A stretch of DNA of 41,702 bases. Source: Dimargaris cristalligena. Taxonomy: Eukaryota > Kickxellomycota > Dimargaritomycetes > Dimargaritales > Dimargaritaceae. The notes beneath the pieces were generated by a model that did not search any database, had not been told where the DNA came from, and worked only from the letters and a program-made list of their open reading frames with translations. Within the stretch, counting starts at the first letter, position 1. Every line of letters begins with the position of its first letter. The translations under genes and the position numbers were made by a program. The stretch covers positions 1 to 41,702 of the forward strand of contig JANBQC010000214.1 of the NCBI GenBank assembly GCA_027576995.1. The letters are read 5' to 3'. This document shows, one piece after another, positions 32,940 through 41,702 of this stretch.

Positions 32940-35900
32940 ATGGACCCCCCTCTTGTTTCGCCCTATGCTACCGCCGACTTGGCCGACTCTGACTGGGCGT
33001 CACTCTCCTCATCTGCTTCGTCGTCAGGAACCACTCCATGGGCGCCCACTGAGTATTCACTCCGTATGTCAATCCATTCCCAGTGCCATCGGCATGTCTA
33101 GATGTATACGATCTCTACTAACCGAGGGGAAACATGCAGGCTAGTGTGCGCCCGGCCCCCACAGTTTCCGTGTCACCGAGGGAAAGGCGAGGTGTACATC
33201 TTCCTACATGGTGCCACCTCCCCCCTTTTTTTCCTGCCCCACTTAACCAACCCCTTTTAATACATTCATCGACTCACAGAACAAGTCCGCCTTCCTGCAC
33301 CTGGTGCTGGCAGTACCTCACTAGAGCCCCTCTTAGTTAGTGAATTCAGCAGTACTACTTCAGTCGCGTTGAGCTCCGAGCGAAGTGTATCCGAAGAGAG
33401 TCTCTCCTGGACCTGGCCGGAAAGCCATGGTGAAGCTACCGAATTGACTAGCCAGAGCAGTGGAGGGGGCAGCTGGCCATTGTAAGTTTGCCTTCACTTT
33501 CTATCTCCAAAGCCCTCCCGGCCGGATATCGGCTTCCGCATAGACAATGCACTAATTCGAGCCAGGGGGGGGGGGGTTGTAGAGCGCCTATACCCACTCC
33601 ACCCCAGTTGCTTTCATCATCCGAGAAATTCAATTAATCACAGCGGGATTCCCTCTGCTTGTAATATCTATGCAGAGACGACCAATACATGCTTTTGGCG
33701 AGCAGCCAGCTTGATTCCAGGGTGAAGCTCCGACGGGACATCGCAGACCTCCTTGATGGGCAACTAAATTTAATAATGACTGGAGAGTGCCCCCTTCTCC
33801 AAATTCAAATCCACGGCCATGGCCAGTCTACTTCTCGGAGTGCATCTACTGCGGGTAAAAGGTAATGTATGATGTCTGGACGCAGGCGATTAGTAAATTT
33901 ATGCTGCCGTTAATCAATGAGTTGGTCCTTACACATCCCCCCAAGGCAGTAGCGCGATGATCAATAAAAGTGATGGGCCTAGGCTTTTGAACGAATAGCT
34001 GACTTATGCCATCTCATTGGAGCGACTGCTGTCACCTTTAGTGAGCCGGTTTACTCGAATATTACCTTCAGCCACCACCACCAGCGACACACATACGGTA
34101 GGTTCTAACAATCTGCTTCTTGGCGAATCCCTCAATGTTCGATCAAAAGTGAACGTTCAAGGCCATTTTATCTTGGACTTGATTGTTCGAATTCTCCTGG
34201 CTTCTAATCTCGGAATATTCATGACATTGGGTCTATTTCATTTTTATCAATCTAATACTTTTAATTCAAGCCATGTACATCCGAACTCTAGAGATTATTG
34301 AGGATCTGCTTCACCATAACAAGTGTTGCACTAAAAGGTTGGTGGCGAATCCCGGCCTACTAGGCTTACTGTTCACTCCAATAGACCAACATGGGTACAT
34401 TCCCTATTAATCTTAACAGCGGAGCAACTACCCTTTTATAAATTTAAACGCTTCACTTTGGTCCTAGAGATATTTACTATCGCGACGTCAATCTATTCGG
34501 AAACCAAGCCAATCTGGACAAGGTAGCCTTATTTCTATCACATACTAGTACGGCAATAGGTGCGAGAAGAGCTGCGGTAGTATGATTCTAATTGAACCGT
34601 GACTCCACCAGGACACGCTCCCCATGTCTAGCTATTCAATCAAATCTAACGTCACTTCTCTAACATCCACCAATACACCCTATTAGATCGTACTGGCAAT
34701 CTCCAAACATCTTAACCAACCGTGGCGGAGTTTTAATATCGTAGGTTACCATATCAGTAAATAATAATTGGACTGCTTATATGTGATTTTTACGTAAAGC
34801 TCAATTGACCTATGTCCAGCTCAGTCCCCTGAACGTGGGGTTTAAAATGCTATATAATCTATACAGTTATCTGCGCCCAAAGGCTTAGGATTTGGCGCGG
34901 TTCGTGTTCTCCACAACGATAGAATTGTTCAGGACTATAGTATCCCCCATTGTAAAGAAATCCAGTTTGGTATACCCGTATGTAGTCGCATTATAATATT
35001 GGTTATTAGATTCCCGAAAAATCCTAGGCACTAGTCACCAGTCTAGTCAACCCGATATGCTAAAGCAGAACACTCCTACACAGCCTAGCTAACTACCGAC
35101 TCATTATTCGATTCATTCATATGCATGCAGCTTTTTGATTTACAAATGGAACAACAGGTCAGTTGGCATATGCTGCTGCATATTTGAAACGTCCTAAATA
35201 TACCAAGCCATCTACTGGATTACTCCTGGTGAAATTAATCGCTAATCCTTGAATACTGGATTACCCGATAATTGCAGATTCAAACCTGGGCCCGATTCAT
35301 ATTAGTAGTCGAAAAAGAGGTATTGGATATGCGAATTTTCCCAACCCTTTGCTCCACGTCTTTGGCTCGTTAGATATGGGTACTGCATGGTCCTCGACTC
35401 ACCCTCTATTATCTAATTTCGACTATGCCTACTCGAACCCATTTTCACTTGGCTAGTCTACCTTTCACTCTCTTTTAGCGTCAAATTTTTGTCAAAAACA
35501 CCACCCGTGTTTCATCATGACGGTTAGTTTTACTTGAAGATGTATCCAGGCACAACGGTTGGGAAGTTCGTGATGTGAAAAGCTCCATGCAGCTTACTCA
35601 CAGATATATTATGGATGAGAGCCCCATTTAACCCTTAACGTGCTACACAGGCCAAAGGTTACCCAGTAAGTTAATTCATCCTGACCTACCTTTCGAATGC
35701 TTGGTACTTAGTGTCACAAATGAGTAATTAATACTGCTTTATATTTTACAAATCATTGGTTTAATCATTTTCAAACTCAAAGGATATTTGTGCGCGAGAG
35801 TTTCTTGCCTTAATTAGCCGCTCTCCTGGTGCCATAAATATACCTGTACTTTGCTTAGTTGACGGGGACCCTCACGGTAAATACCCAAACTTGACACCAT

Positions 35901-36883
35901 CAAATATTTCCGGGAGGGATACTTTCGAACCCGATATATTTTGCACTGGGTTATACGATGACACACGAGGCCGTATCAAATATAATAGATTATGGACCAC
36001 CATATCGTACTATCCCTATCCCAGGTATTGAAATCATGCTAACCTACAAGATGGGATCTAAAGTAAGTATTTTACTCTCTAAAGAACGCCTATACCGTAT
36101 CGGCTGGCCCAACATTGAATCATATAAGTAAATACCCTGCTAAAACAGCAGTACTGAACTGATATTCCTTTTGCGTGAGCCCTTTAATTATACCACAACA
36201 GGCCATGGATTTTGACCGTGCCCGGCTAGCGGCTCCCCGGTTAATTTGGATGGGTATTCAAAGCCAGGACCTGACCAGGTAACCCATCCCGTAAATAGTA
36301 TCATTAAATTCTTTATTGGCAGAGTACGCGGCTTTTCTACATGTGTTTACCAACGAACATTGACACAAAAGGGGGGAGCAGTGAAGTAAAGATTTTAAAG
36401 GCCTGCATGATGTATACCTTGCTACTTTATATTAATAGTTTTCCGGATAGCCAACAGTTCCAGATCCCTCTAACAGCGCCTGATGTGGAAAAAATTGGCA
36501 CATTATTACAAAGGCCTGATATTACCCAAAATCCCCATTACCGGTAAGTTCAACCCACGACCACTCCACTGCATTAGACAGCTATATAATTTTGTTCTTG
36601 GGCATCCCAAGCTCCACTTGTATTGGGTGGTATGGGTCTTAAGCGACATACTTTTGGCGATGGACAATCTTCAAGTAATCGTTAGAGTATTTAAAAAGAT
36701 GCGGTTATTAAAATACAAGCCAATAGTATATACATTGGAAAACTTCGAATCACCTGTACTAGATATGAACTTCAGCGCATGTTACAAACGGGCCATAAAG
36801 TGGAAATACAGTGTATGTGCTCGGCTGACTACGCCAATTTAAACAATTACATTGACTGGAAGTTGGCACAGTTGGGCCTTTGA
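32940..36883 (+). CDS. SPO11: SPO11 meiotic double-strand-break transesterase
   Basis: Proposed exons: 32940-33063, 33280-33481, 33676-33854, 33999-34097, 34271-34337, 34468-34522, 34687-34740, 34867-34977, 35278-35368, 35479-35522, 35651-35665, 35783-35876, 36025-36062, 36202-36278, 36439-36543, 36763-36883; phases agree, 491 residues. Spo11 cuts DNA through a tyrosine to start meiotic recombination. Family motifs in order: TKRDIYYRDVNLFGNQ (catalytic Tyr about 228), WRSFNI, LSAPKGLGFG, FILVVEKE (Toprim Glu about 309), MTAKGYP (a 15-nt exon gives AKGYP), LVDGDPHGIEI (Asp about 374 and 376), YKMGSK, LIWMGI, IPLTAPD, and a C-terminus like HKVEIQ. The weakest part is 35320-35478: exon 35278-35368 keeps FPTL, but 35278-35319 plus a 16-nt exon at 35374-35389 also fits (480 residues). 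The first 100 residues are Ser/Pro-rich, and the start could be 32817. Confidence 0.92.
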
Positions 36884-37031
36884 CCTTCGACCCAACGGCA
36901 TAAGAATACATAGTATCAGCAAACCCATGGCTGGGTTGTTTGGCGATTAATCACTATCAGACCATTCGTCTCGCTGGGCCTGAGTAATAAATGAGGAAAT
37001 ATGCATTATAATTGGCCAAGTGTGTCAGTTG

Positions 37032-38823
37032 TTATGTCCAATTAGGTACTACTGCCTATAATAATACTATATATACTTTTCGCAAAAAGGATCCCGATAG
37101 TTGAGGGCCCCTTCTATATACATAATGGTTTTAAAATCACTTACCGCCTCTTGATGCACCAGTTTCTGACCAGGCAATTCGGGTGCCCAAACCAATATTT
37201 CTTGGTCATAACCGCCTGCATATAGCTCCTAAAGAATCAGGTTCCCAAATAAACCATTAATCAATAATATAGATTGTTAGTATTAAGACGTGCCACAGTG
37301 AAATAAGGTGAAATAAATTAAAATGCTATTGGATCAGCCGATCATAGTATTGCTCTTGCTTACCTCGTGCCCGACTCGCCAGCAGGCAGAGATGACCTCT
37401 CGGAAAGCCCCCTCTAGTCGCTTGATAAACTGACCACTCTGAATATCCCAACAGTGAACATCACGGAATTTAGTCTGCGGTATAAAAACGGGCAAGGGCC
37501 AGGCGTCAGCGAGCGGTGGGATCACCACATCGTACTTGCGTTGTGACCGGCAGTGGAACTGGGGTTCAAAATCGACCTAATTCAGGTGGCGCAATGGAAA
37601 GGAAAGGTATGTGGAATTTAATAAACGCGGAAATAGATATATGTCACCGCGTGGGAAGGAGAGGATACGGCTATTGGAAATAGAGGCCATACATATACAC
37701 CACCACTGGTTTTACTACATACTGGTAATAAATCGCCGGTGGCAGCATCCCAGAGCCGAATACACTGGTCGCTGCCTACAGTTACCAGGTAAAACCCATC
37801 TTCGGTAAAGTTCAACCCATTGACCATTCCTTGATGGGCCCGGCCTCTAGAACTCATGGTATTCATTTGACGACTGGTCCGCTTGGAGCCCAGGGTCGCC
37901 TTTCGTTTTGGAGGTGGTTGTTGCGACAACTGGTATTCAGATTGGGATTGTCGACAATTTAGCTCCATCAAGCACGACGACGCCCGTCGAATGTCCCAAA
38001 GCCGGACCGCCCCATCGGTTCCGCCCGTCGCTAATAAGTGAGCGTGTCGAGGCGACCACTGGCAACTTATAACGGGACCAACATGGCCGGTTAAAGTCTG
38101 GGTGAAAGCCCCGGACTGTAAATCGCAGAGACGAACCAAGGGGTTAGTCGTGGCCGCCGCAATCAGGCAATGCGCATACGGATTCGTACCCGGGGCCACG
38201 GACGACAAAGTATGGGACAGAACCTTGTCCTGAAGGTGGAAAGTACACGCAGCCTGCAACGCCGAAGTGTCCCAGACTTTCAGCGTCGTATCGAACGACG
38301 AGGTGGTGAATAGGCCCGTGTCAAAAGGGTACCAGTGCACATCGGAGACGGTATAAGCATGTCCGGCGGGCCGGGGAATTTCGCCGAGGGGAGTGATGGT
38401 ACGGGGCGCCGTTGGCGGGGCGGACGACAACCCCCCACCACCACCGGACCCACTAGAATGTGGGTCATCGCCGACGCCTTCGTCCAAATCGTAAAGGTGA
38501 AGTGAACCATTCCCACTGCCCGCGAGTAAGTACCGGCTCTCGATGCGCTCAATGGCAAGACTTGACACCCAGGTATGCGCGCCTCCGCCGCTGGACGAGC
38601 CCGTAGCAGCTATGTGGGGGGCCACCACAGTCGGGTCACCGCCGGCTGGTGGCTCGGCCGAGGGTAGGTCGCCATGGAGTAACCGCCGATTCGTTACTAA
38701 TGCGAGACGCCGTAGGTGCTGGAATTGGTACCAGGTTTGGCCCACCAAGGGACCAATGGCCCCGATTTCGCGACGACGTAAAAGAAGACTGTCTGAATAA
38801 GGAATACACAAGGGTAGTGACAT
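37032..38823 (-). CDS. CSA/ERCC8-type WD40 repair protein
   Basis: Exons (minus): 38823-37723, 37576-37364, 37228-37145 and probably 37055-37032; all in phase 0, about 473 residues. Orthologue of human ERCC8/CSA (yeast Rad28), the WD40 substrate receptor of a Cul4-DDB1 ubiquitin ligase in transcription-coupled repair. Evidence: RYLLAGSGNGSLHLYDL, VHWYPFDTGLFTTSSFDTTLKVWD, VRLCDLQSG, SWSPR-like QWSPRHAHLLATGG, VRLWDIRRASSCLMEL, then VNGLNFTEDGFYLVTVGSDQ. Exon 2 continues with the final blade (PVFIPQ, WDIQSGQ), and exon 3 gives ELYAGGYDQEILVWAPEL. WD repeats run from about residue 90 to 455. A Gly/Ser insertion follows the first repeat (about 160-185). The last exon, eight codons ending TAA, is the least certain part. 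Its 3' end faces SPO11 with about 150 bp between stop codons. Confidence 0.92.
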
Positions 38824-39514
38824 GGCAGAAGTGGTGTTCCTCTCTCTTTCTCCTCGACTATTAGTTACTGTGGTAAAGGTCAAGCACAAGCGAAATGAGT
38901 ATGGTCCAAATTGGAAAATATATATATACAAAAATGATTAGGAAGTGGGTCAGTGGAGAGAGTGGTAAGGTTGGTTTTTAAGATTTACCTCCATAGTAAT
39001 GCCCCCGAGTTAATATCGCCCTTATCCAGAAGCTATTGGCTACTTAACTAGTATAAGACTGCGCCACAATAAATGGCTTTGATGAATATGGCCAGGTATT
39101 CGATTATTCACTAGTGCCAGTCTATCTGGTTAAATAAGTAAATAAAATAGTAGAAATACAATACTGACTTCTATCAAACATTAGTAATAATAAGTGACCA
39201 ATTTTAACCCTATGAGCGTAAATATACCTTGGCGAAGCTATCGACCCACTCACTCCTAATAGCCAGGTTAATTGGGCGATACATTTCTCATGACTATTCC
39301 TGTAGTAAGATAAGGCGCCGTAGGTACCTGCAATCATCTTTGAAATGGCAAAATCCAAGCTTGGATGGTAAACCGGAAAGTGGGGGTTAAATTATCAATC
39401 ACAGCGAGCGTACCTATCTCGGGTAGAGGTATCCAACACATCTTAATATGTAGCTATAATTAGTAATATTTCTATTAGGTTTACAAGAAACAAAAACTTA
39501 AATTATTAAGATTG
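38824..39514. other. Intergenic: CSA promoter side and tRNA upstream
   Basis: No gene recognised; the ORF at 39122-39358 (minus) shows no family features. The part adjoining 38824 should hold the promoter of the CSA-like gene; a TATATATATA run is at about 38919-38930. Confidence 0.45.
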
Positions 39515-39588
39515 GTCAGGATGGTGTAGTTGGTTATCACATGCGCCTCACACGCGCAAGGTCTCCGGTTCGATCCCGGATCTTGACA
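39515..39588 (+). tRNA. tRNA-Val(CAC), no intron
   Basis: A complete cloverleaf can be folded by eye: acceptor GTCAGGA (39515-39521) with TCTTGAC (39581-39587, one G-T pair), anticodon stem TGCGC/GCGCA with loop CTCACAC (anticodon CAC, reading GTG), T arm TCCGG-TTCGATC-CCGGA and discriminator A at 39588. CCA is not encoded, as usual for nuclear tRNA genes. The D arm (GTGTAGTTGGTTATCAC) and the GGTTCGATCCC box B supply the internal promoter. Confidence 0.96.
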
Positions 39589-39594
39589 TTTCTG

Positions 39595-39599
39595 TTTTT
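39595..39599 (+). terminator. Pol III terminator of tRNA-Val
   Basis: A run of five T starts six bases after the discriminator base, the usual RNA polymerase III stop. Confidence 0.8.
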
Positions 39600-39853
39600 A
39601 TTTAACAGTTTAGGACCTACTCTAGCCAAATCTGGTATAATATATCCTTTATTTTACTTACATTATACGCGTTATCATCCCTCAACTTTACGATTGCTAA
39701 ATCAAGGATGTCCTATGTTCAAATCAGTTGCCCTTTTTACATATTAGAAGTATATCACCATTCAAGACCAGTTCACTTTACCAATTTATTTCTAAATATT
39801 GGTAAACCTTAATGCCCAATTTTCAACCCACTAAAGATGCTTTAACTTATAAT

Positions 39854-40320
39854 TTGTTGCCCGGGTTATCCACTCTTAGTCTGTCAAGAGTCCCAGGGAT
39901 AGGCTGCTAATGGTAGGTGGGGCTTAGGCTTAGCCAAGTGGGCTACTAGCATTAGGGAGGGATTGGTACTAACTAATAAAGGAGGAGTGTAGGCTAATGC
40001 AAGGGACATGCAGTGGGCACACTTACTGGCTAATACAATGGTTGAGTGTATAATGAGTTTATTGGGGTAAACTATAGGGGTAAGAAATAAGCTAAGGAAC
40101 TGAACCAGTCCCAGAGGGGCCCAGTTATTTATATGCAGGGACCACTCATAATGAGGGGTCCTTAAGAGCAATGGGATGACTAAAGAAGAGGTGAGGGGCA
40201 GAGTCTTGACTGGGTAGGCTTACTTTCAGAAGACTCCACTAAGAAAGGAGGAATGTTAGATCAGCCGGTGGAATGTTGTGTAAGAAGCATTGGGGCCTGG
40301 TCATAGTGGGTTATATAGCA
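39854..40320 (-). repeat. gypsy-type LTR, right copy, inverted
   Basis: Matches the left LTR (2030-2482) in opposite orientation, with blocks at 39865-39892, 39910-39935, 39985-40030, 40060-40085 and 40215-40265. The distance between the outer shared blocks is about 400 bases in the left copy and 412 in the right, so the two are nearly co-linear. No integrase remnant is visible beside it, which suggests a solo LTR or a decayed element. Divergence is considerable and the outer boundary is not sharp. The left copy's perfect hairpin is degraded here. Confidence 0.65.
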
Positions 40321-41013
40321 AGGGAAGAGTAATATGGTGCAATAAGGTAAGATCGGATGGGATAATCAGTATTCCTGTATTTAGGGAGGATTAGGCAGGC
40401 TGGCATGATTAATTCTTAAATTGATTTATATGTCTATGCTTATTATTGCACTATAGTATTCTGAATATACACTAAAGTTTAAGTTTAGTTATTATGGTTT
40501 AATAGGCCAGGGTCACCTGGAAATATGATAATGGTTACTCTGACCACCAACTGGTAGTCACAAGTCATCAATTTAATTATCAGTAACTGAGGATAGCATA
40601 GACTATTACTAATTATATAATTATAATATAATATGATAAAAAACATATCAGTCAGGTCTTATATAGTTAGAAGTTCATTTCCCTAGGTGTTTGAGATAAG
40701 TTTCCTCATTCAAAGTGGTACAAAGATACCTGATAATTGAGGTTAGTTAGAAAGGCAGCTTATGCCTCTATCAAATTATATTCTTAGAGACTCTCCCATC
40801 ATAGAGAGAATTATATCCCAACTCTCAATACAGTCAATAGTCATATAATAAAACACATAGTGGAGTGTATTCCACACAACCCTTGCAGCTTTCTTTACTT
40901 TCATTTACTTTGATACACTAAGGCTTTGTATTGTAGTATATTCATTCATTCTAATAATAATTAGGATAATAATCCAATTGGATGTAAATCTATAATTATT
41001 GTATAACAATAAT
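40321..41013 (-). repeat. Possible 3' LTR of the copia remnant
   Basis: AT-rich sequence directly following the copia RNase H remnant on the minus strand. Reading that strand from about 41013, a purine-rich GAGGGGA is followed by TGTTATACAATAATTATAG, which resembles the polypurine tract and TG start of a copia LTR. No second copy of this LTR is in the window, so neither the end nor the identity can be confirmed. Confidence 0.35.
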
Positions 41014-41512
41014 TCCCCTCAGTGAGTGCCTTAGAAATTCAAGCTTATTGCCTTTTTAAAAGCCCTGATACAAAGTGCTTTTGTCAAAAAGTCAGTTTGT
41101 TATTCTTCACTTTTTACTTGTTTTAATATTACTTCAACTTTACAAATATTATCACTTATCATATGATATCTTAGGGAGATGTGCTTGGTAGCATCATGAT
41201 GCCCTGGATTAGTGGCATTTTGGATATAGGTACTATTATCACATTCTAGAGTAGTACTTTTGTTAAATGTTTCACCCAAGAATTTGTGAGTCACCCTTAG
41301 CCATAAGATTTCTTTTATTACCACTGCTGCCGCAATGTACTCAGCCTCTGCTGTTGATGTTGCAACACACTTTTGACACTTTGATACACAACTGATAGGA
41401 CCACTGGATAATCAAAAGATAAAGCCACTTATTGATCACCTATCATATTTGTTGGTTCCCCAATCACTATCACATACTCTGATGATACCATTTTCTTGAG
41501 ATATTTCACCAG
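41014..41512 (-). pseudogene. Decayed Ty1/copia RNase H
   Basis: Minus-strand reading gives LVKYLKKM, SDWGTNKYDR, then SISGF, ATSTAEAEYIAAA, KEILWLR, LECDNSTYIQNATNPGHH, TKHISLRYHMI, then FLTKAL and HSLRG. This is the order of the RNase H and C-terminal tail of copia polyproteins (the STAEAEY, CDN, NPxxHxRTKHI and TKAL blocks). Several in-frame stops interrupt it (after KYDR, after GFIF, after SEE and after YQGF), so it is non-functional. Its 5' side is cut off at about 41513 by a LINE 3' fragment in the opposite orientation. Confidence 0.85.
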
Positions 41513-41702
41513 TTGTGGGGAACTAACCACATTTTTTACTTACTTTTATTTTTAATACATTTTTTGCACTTATCGGAAGTACGCCCCTGACAAGTGAATG
41601 AGCCCCTGCCCCTGATGAGTATGGCCATTTTTCCTCCATTTTCATTATTATATTGTTTTTTCTATTATTATATTTTATACCCTTGACTGTGATGCACCCC
41701 TG
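41513..41702 (+). repeat. LINE 3' tail, right copy, cut by window edge
   Basis: Matches 441-632 in the same orientation, starting at TTGTGG and including the GCCCCTGAYAAGTGAATGRG block and the ATTTTATACCCTTGACTGTG block. The reverse transcriptase that precedes the left copy is missing, so this is a 5'-truncated insertion, as is usual for LINEs, and it interrupts the copia remnant. Confidence 0.75.

Noticed and set aside
33565..33576. Run of twelve G as a regulatory signal
   Set aside because: Located in a SPO11 intron; a homopolymer of this kind is likely neutral and its length may be a sequencing artefact.
34017..34301. 94-codon plus-strand ORF inside SPO11
   Set aside because: It is in a different frame from the one that links exons 33999-34097 and 34271-34337 with correct phases and leads into TKRDIYY.
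36341..36547. ORF starting at the ATG at 36341 as a separate gene
   Set aside because: Only its second half is coding, as SPO11 exon 36439-36543; the first half lies in an intron.
40240..40275. AAGAAAGGAGGAA followed by TGTTAGATC as a polypurine tract plus copia LTR start on the plus strand
   Set aside because: The same segment aligns, as its reverse complement, to the interior of the gypsy-type LTR at 2083-2110, so it belongs to that repeat.

Overview
This window comes from a eukaryotic nuclear genome, most likely an early-diverging, Zoopagomycota-like fungus. The reasons are a fungal lysine-pathway homocitrate synthase, secreted M36 fungalysins, an MSC7-type aldehyde dehydrogenase, GT-AG introns mostly of 110-300 nt (donors usually GTAAGT or GTAGGT) and translation starts in CC(A/G)CCATG-like contexts. 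The fungal assignment is well supported; the lineage is inference.

Layout. Both ends are transposon debris. The left end (1-2482) has the tail of a non-LTR (LINE) reverse transcriptase with its 3' UTR, then a decayed gypsy integrase and its LTR. The right end (39854-41702) has the same LTR family in inverted orientation, a decayed copia RNase H, and another copy of the LINE 3' tail inserted in it. Between them lie ten protein genes, one pseudogene, one tRNA and one weak candidate ORF. Minus strand: nitrobindin-like protein (4755-5744), MSC7/ALDH22-type aldehyde dehydrogenase (6648-9487, six exons), homocitrate synthase (10523-12084, two exons), a small coiled-coil protein (17286-17726), three tandem fungalysins (18427-20649 broken by two nonsense codons; 21930-24091; 25506-27635), a Rap1GAP-type GTPase activator (29239-31733, seven exons) and a CSA/ERCC8 WD40 repair protein (37032-38823). 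Plus strand: an NT-C2 domain protein (15384-16680) and the meiotic recombinase SPO11 (32940-36883, about sixteen exons including one of 15 nt). A tRNA-Val(CAC) sits at 39515-39588.

How the genes relate. There is no operon or obvious biosynthetic cluster. The three fungalysins are a tandem gene family sharing one intron position and phase, and form a secreted-protease locus. SPO11 and Rap1GAP are divergent across about 1.2 kb; SPO11 and CSA converge with about 150 bp between stop codons. The Rap1GAP, SPO11 and NT-C2 genes are split into short exons that single ORFs do not reveal. I rebuilt them by joining exons whose phases match and whose product follows the family. A long gene-poor stretch (12.1-15.4 kb) carries four copies of the palindrome ATGCGCAT and several microsatellites.

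I found no clearly new molecular system. The points most worth a second look are the fragmented SPO11, the double-nonsense fungalysin, the clustered palindrome and the nested, mirrored transposon ends.
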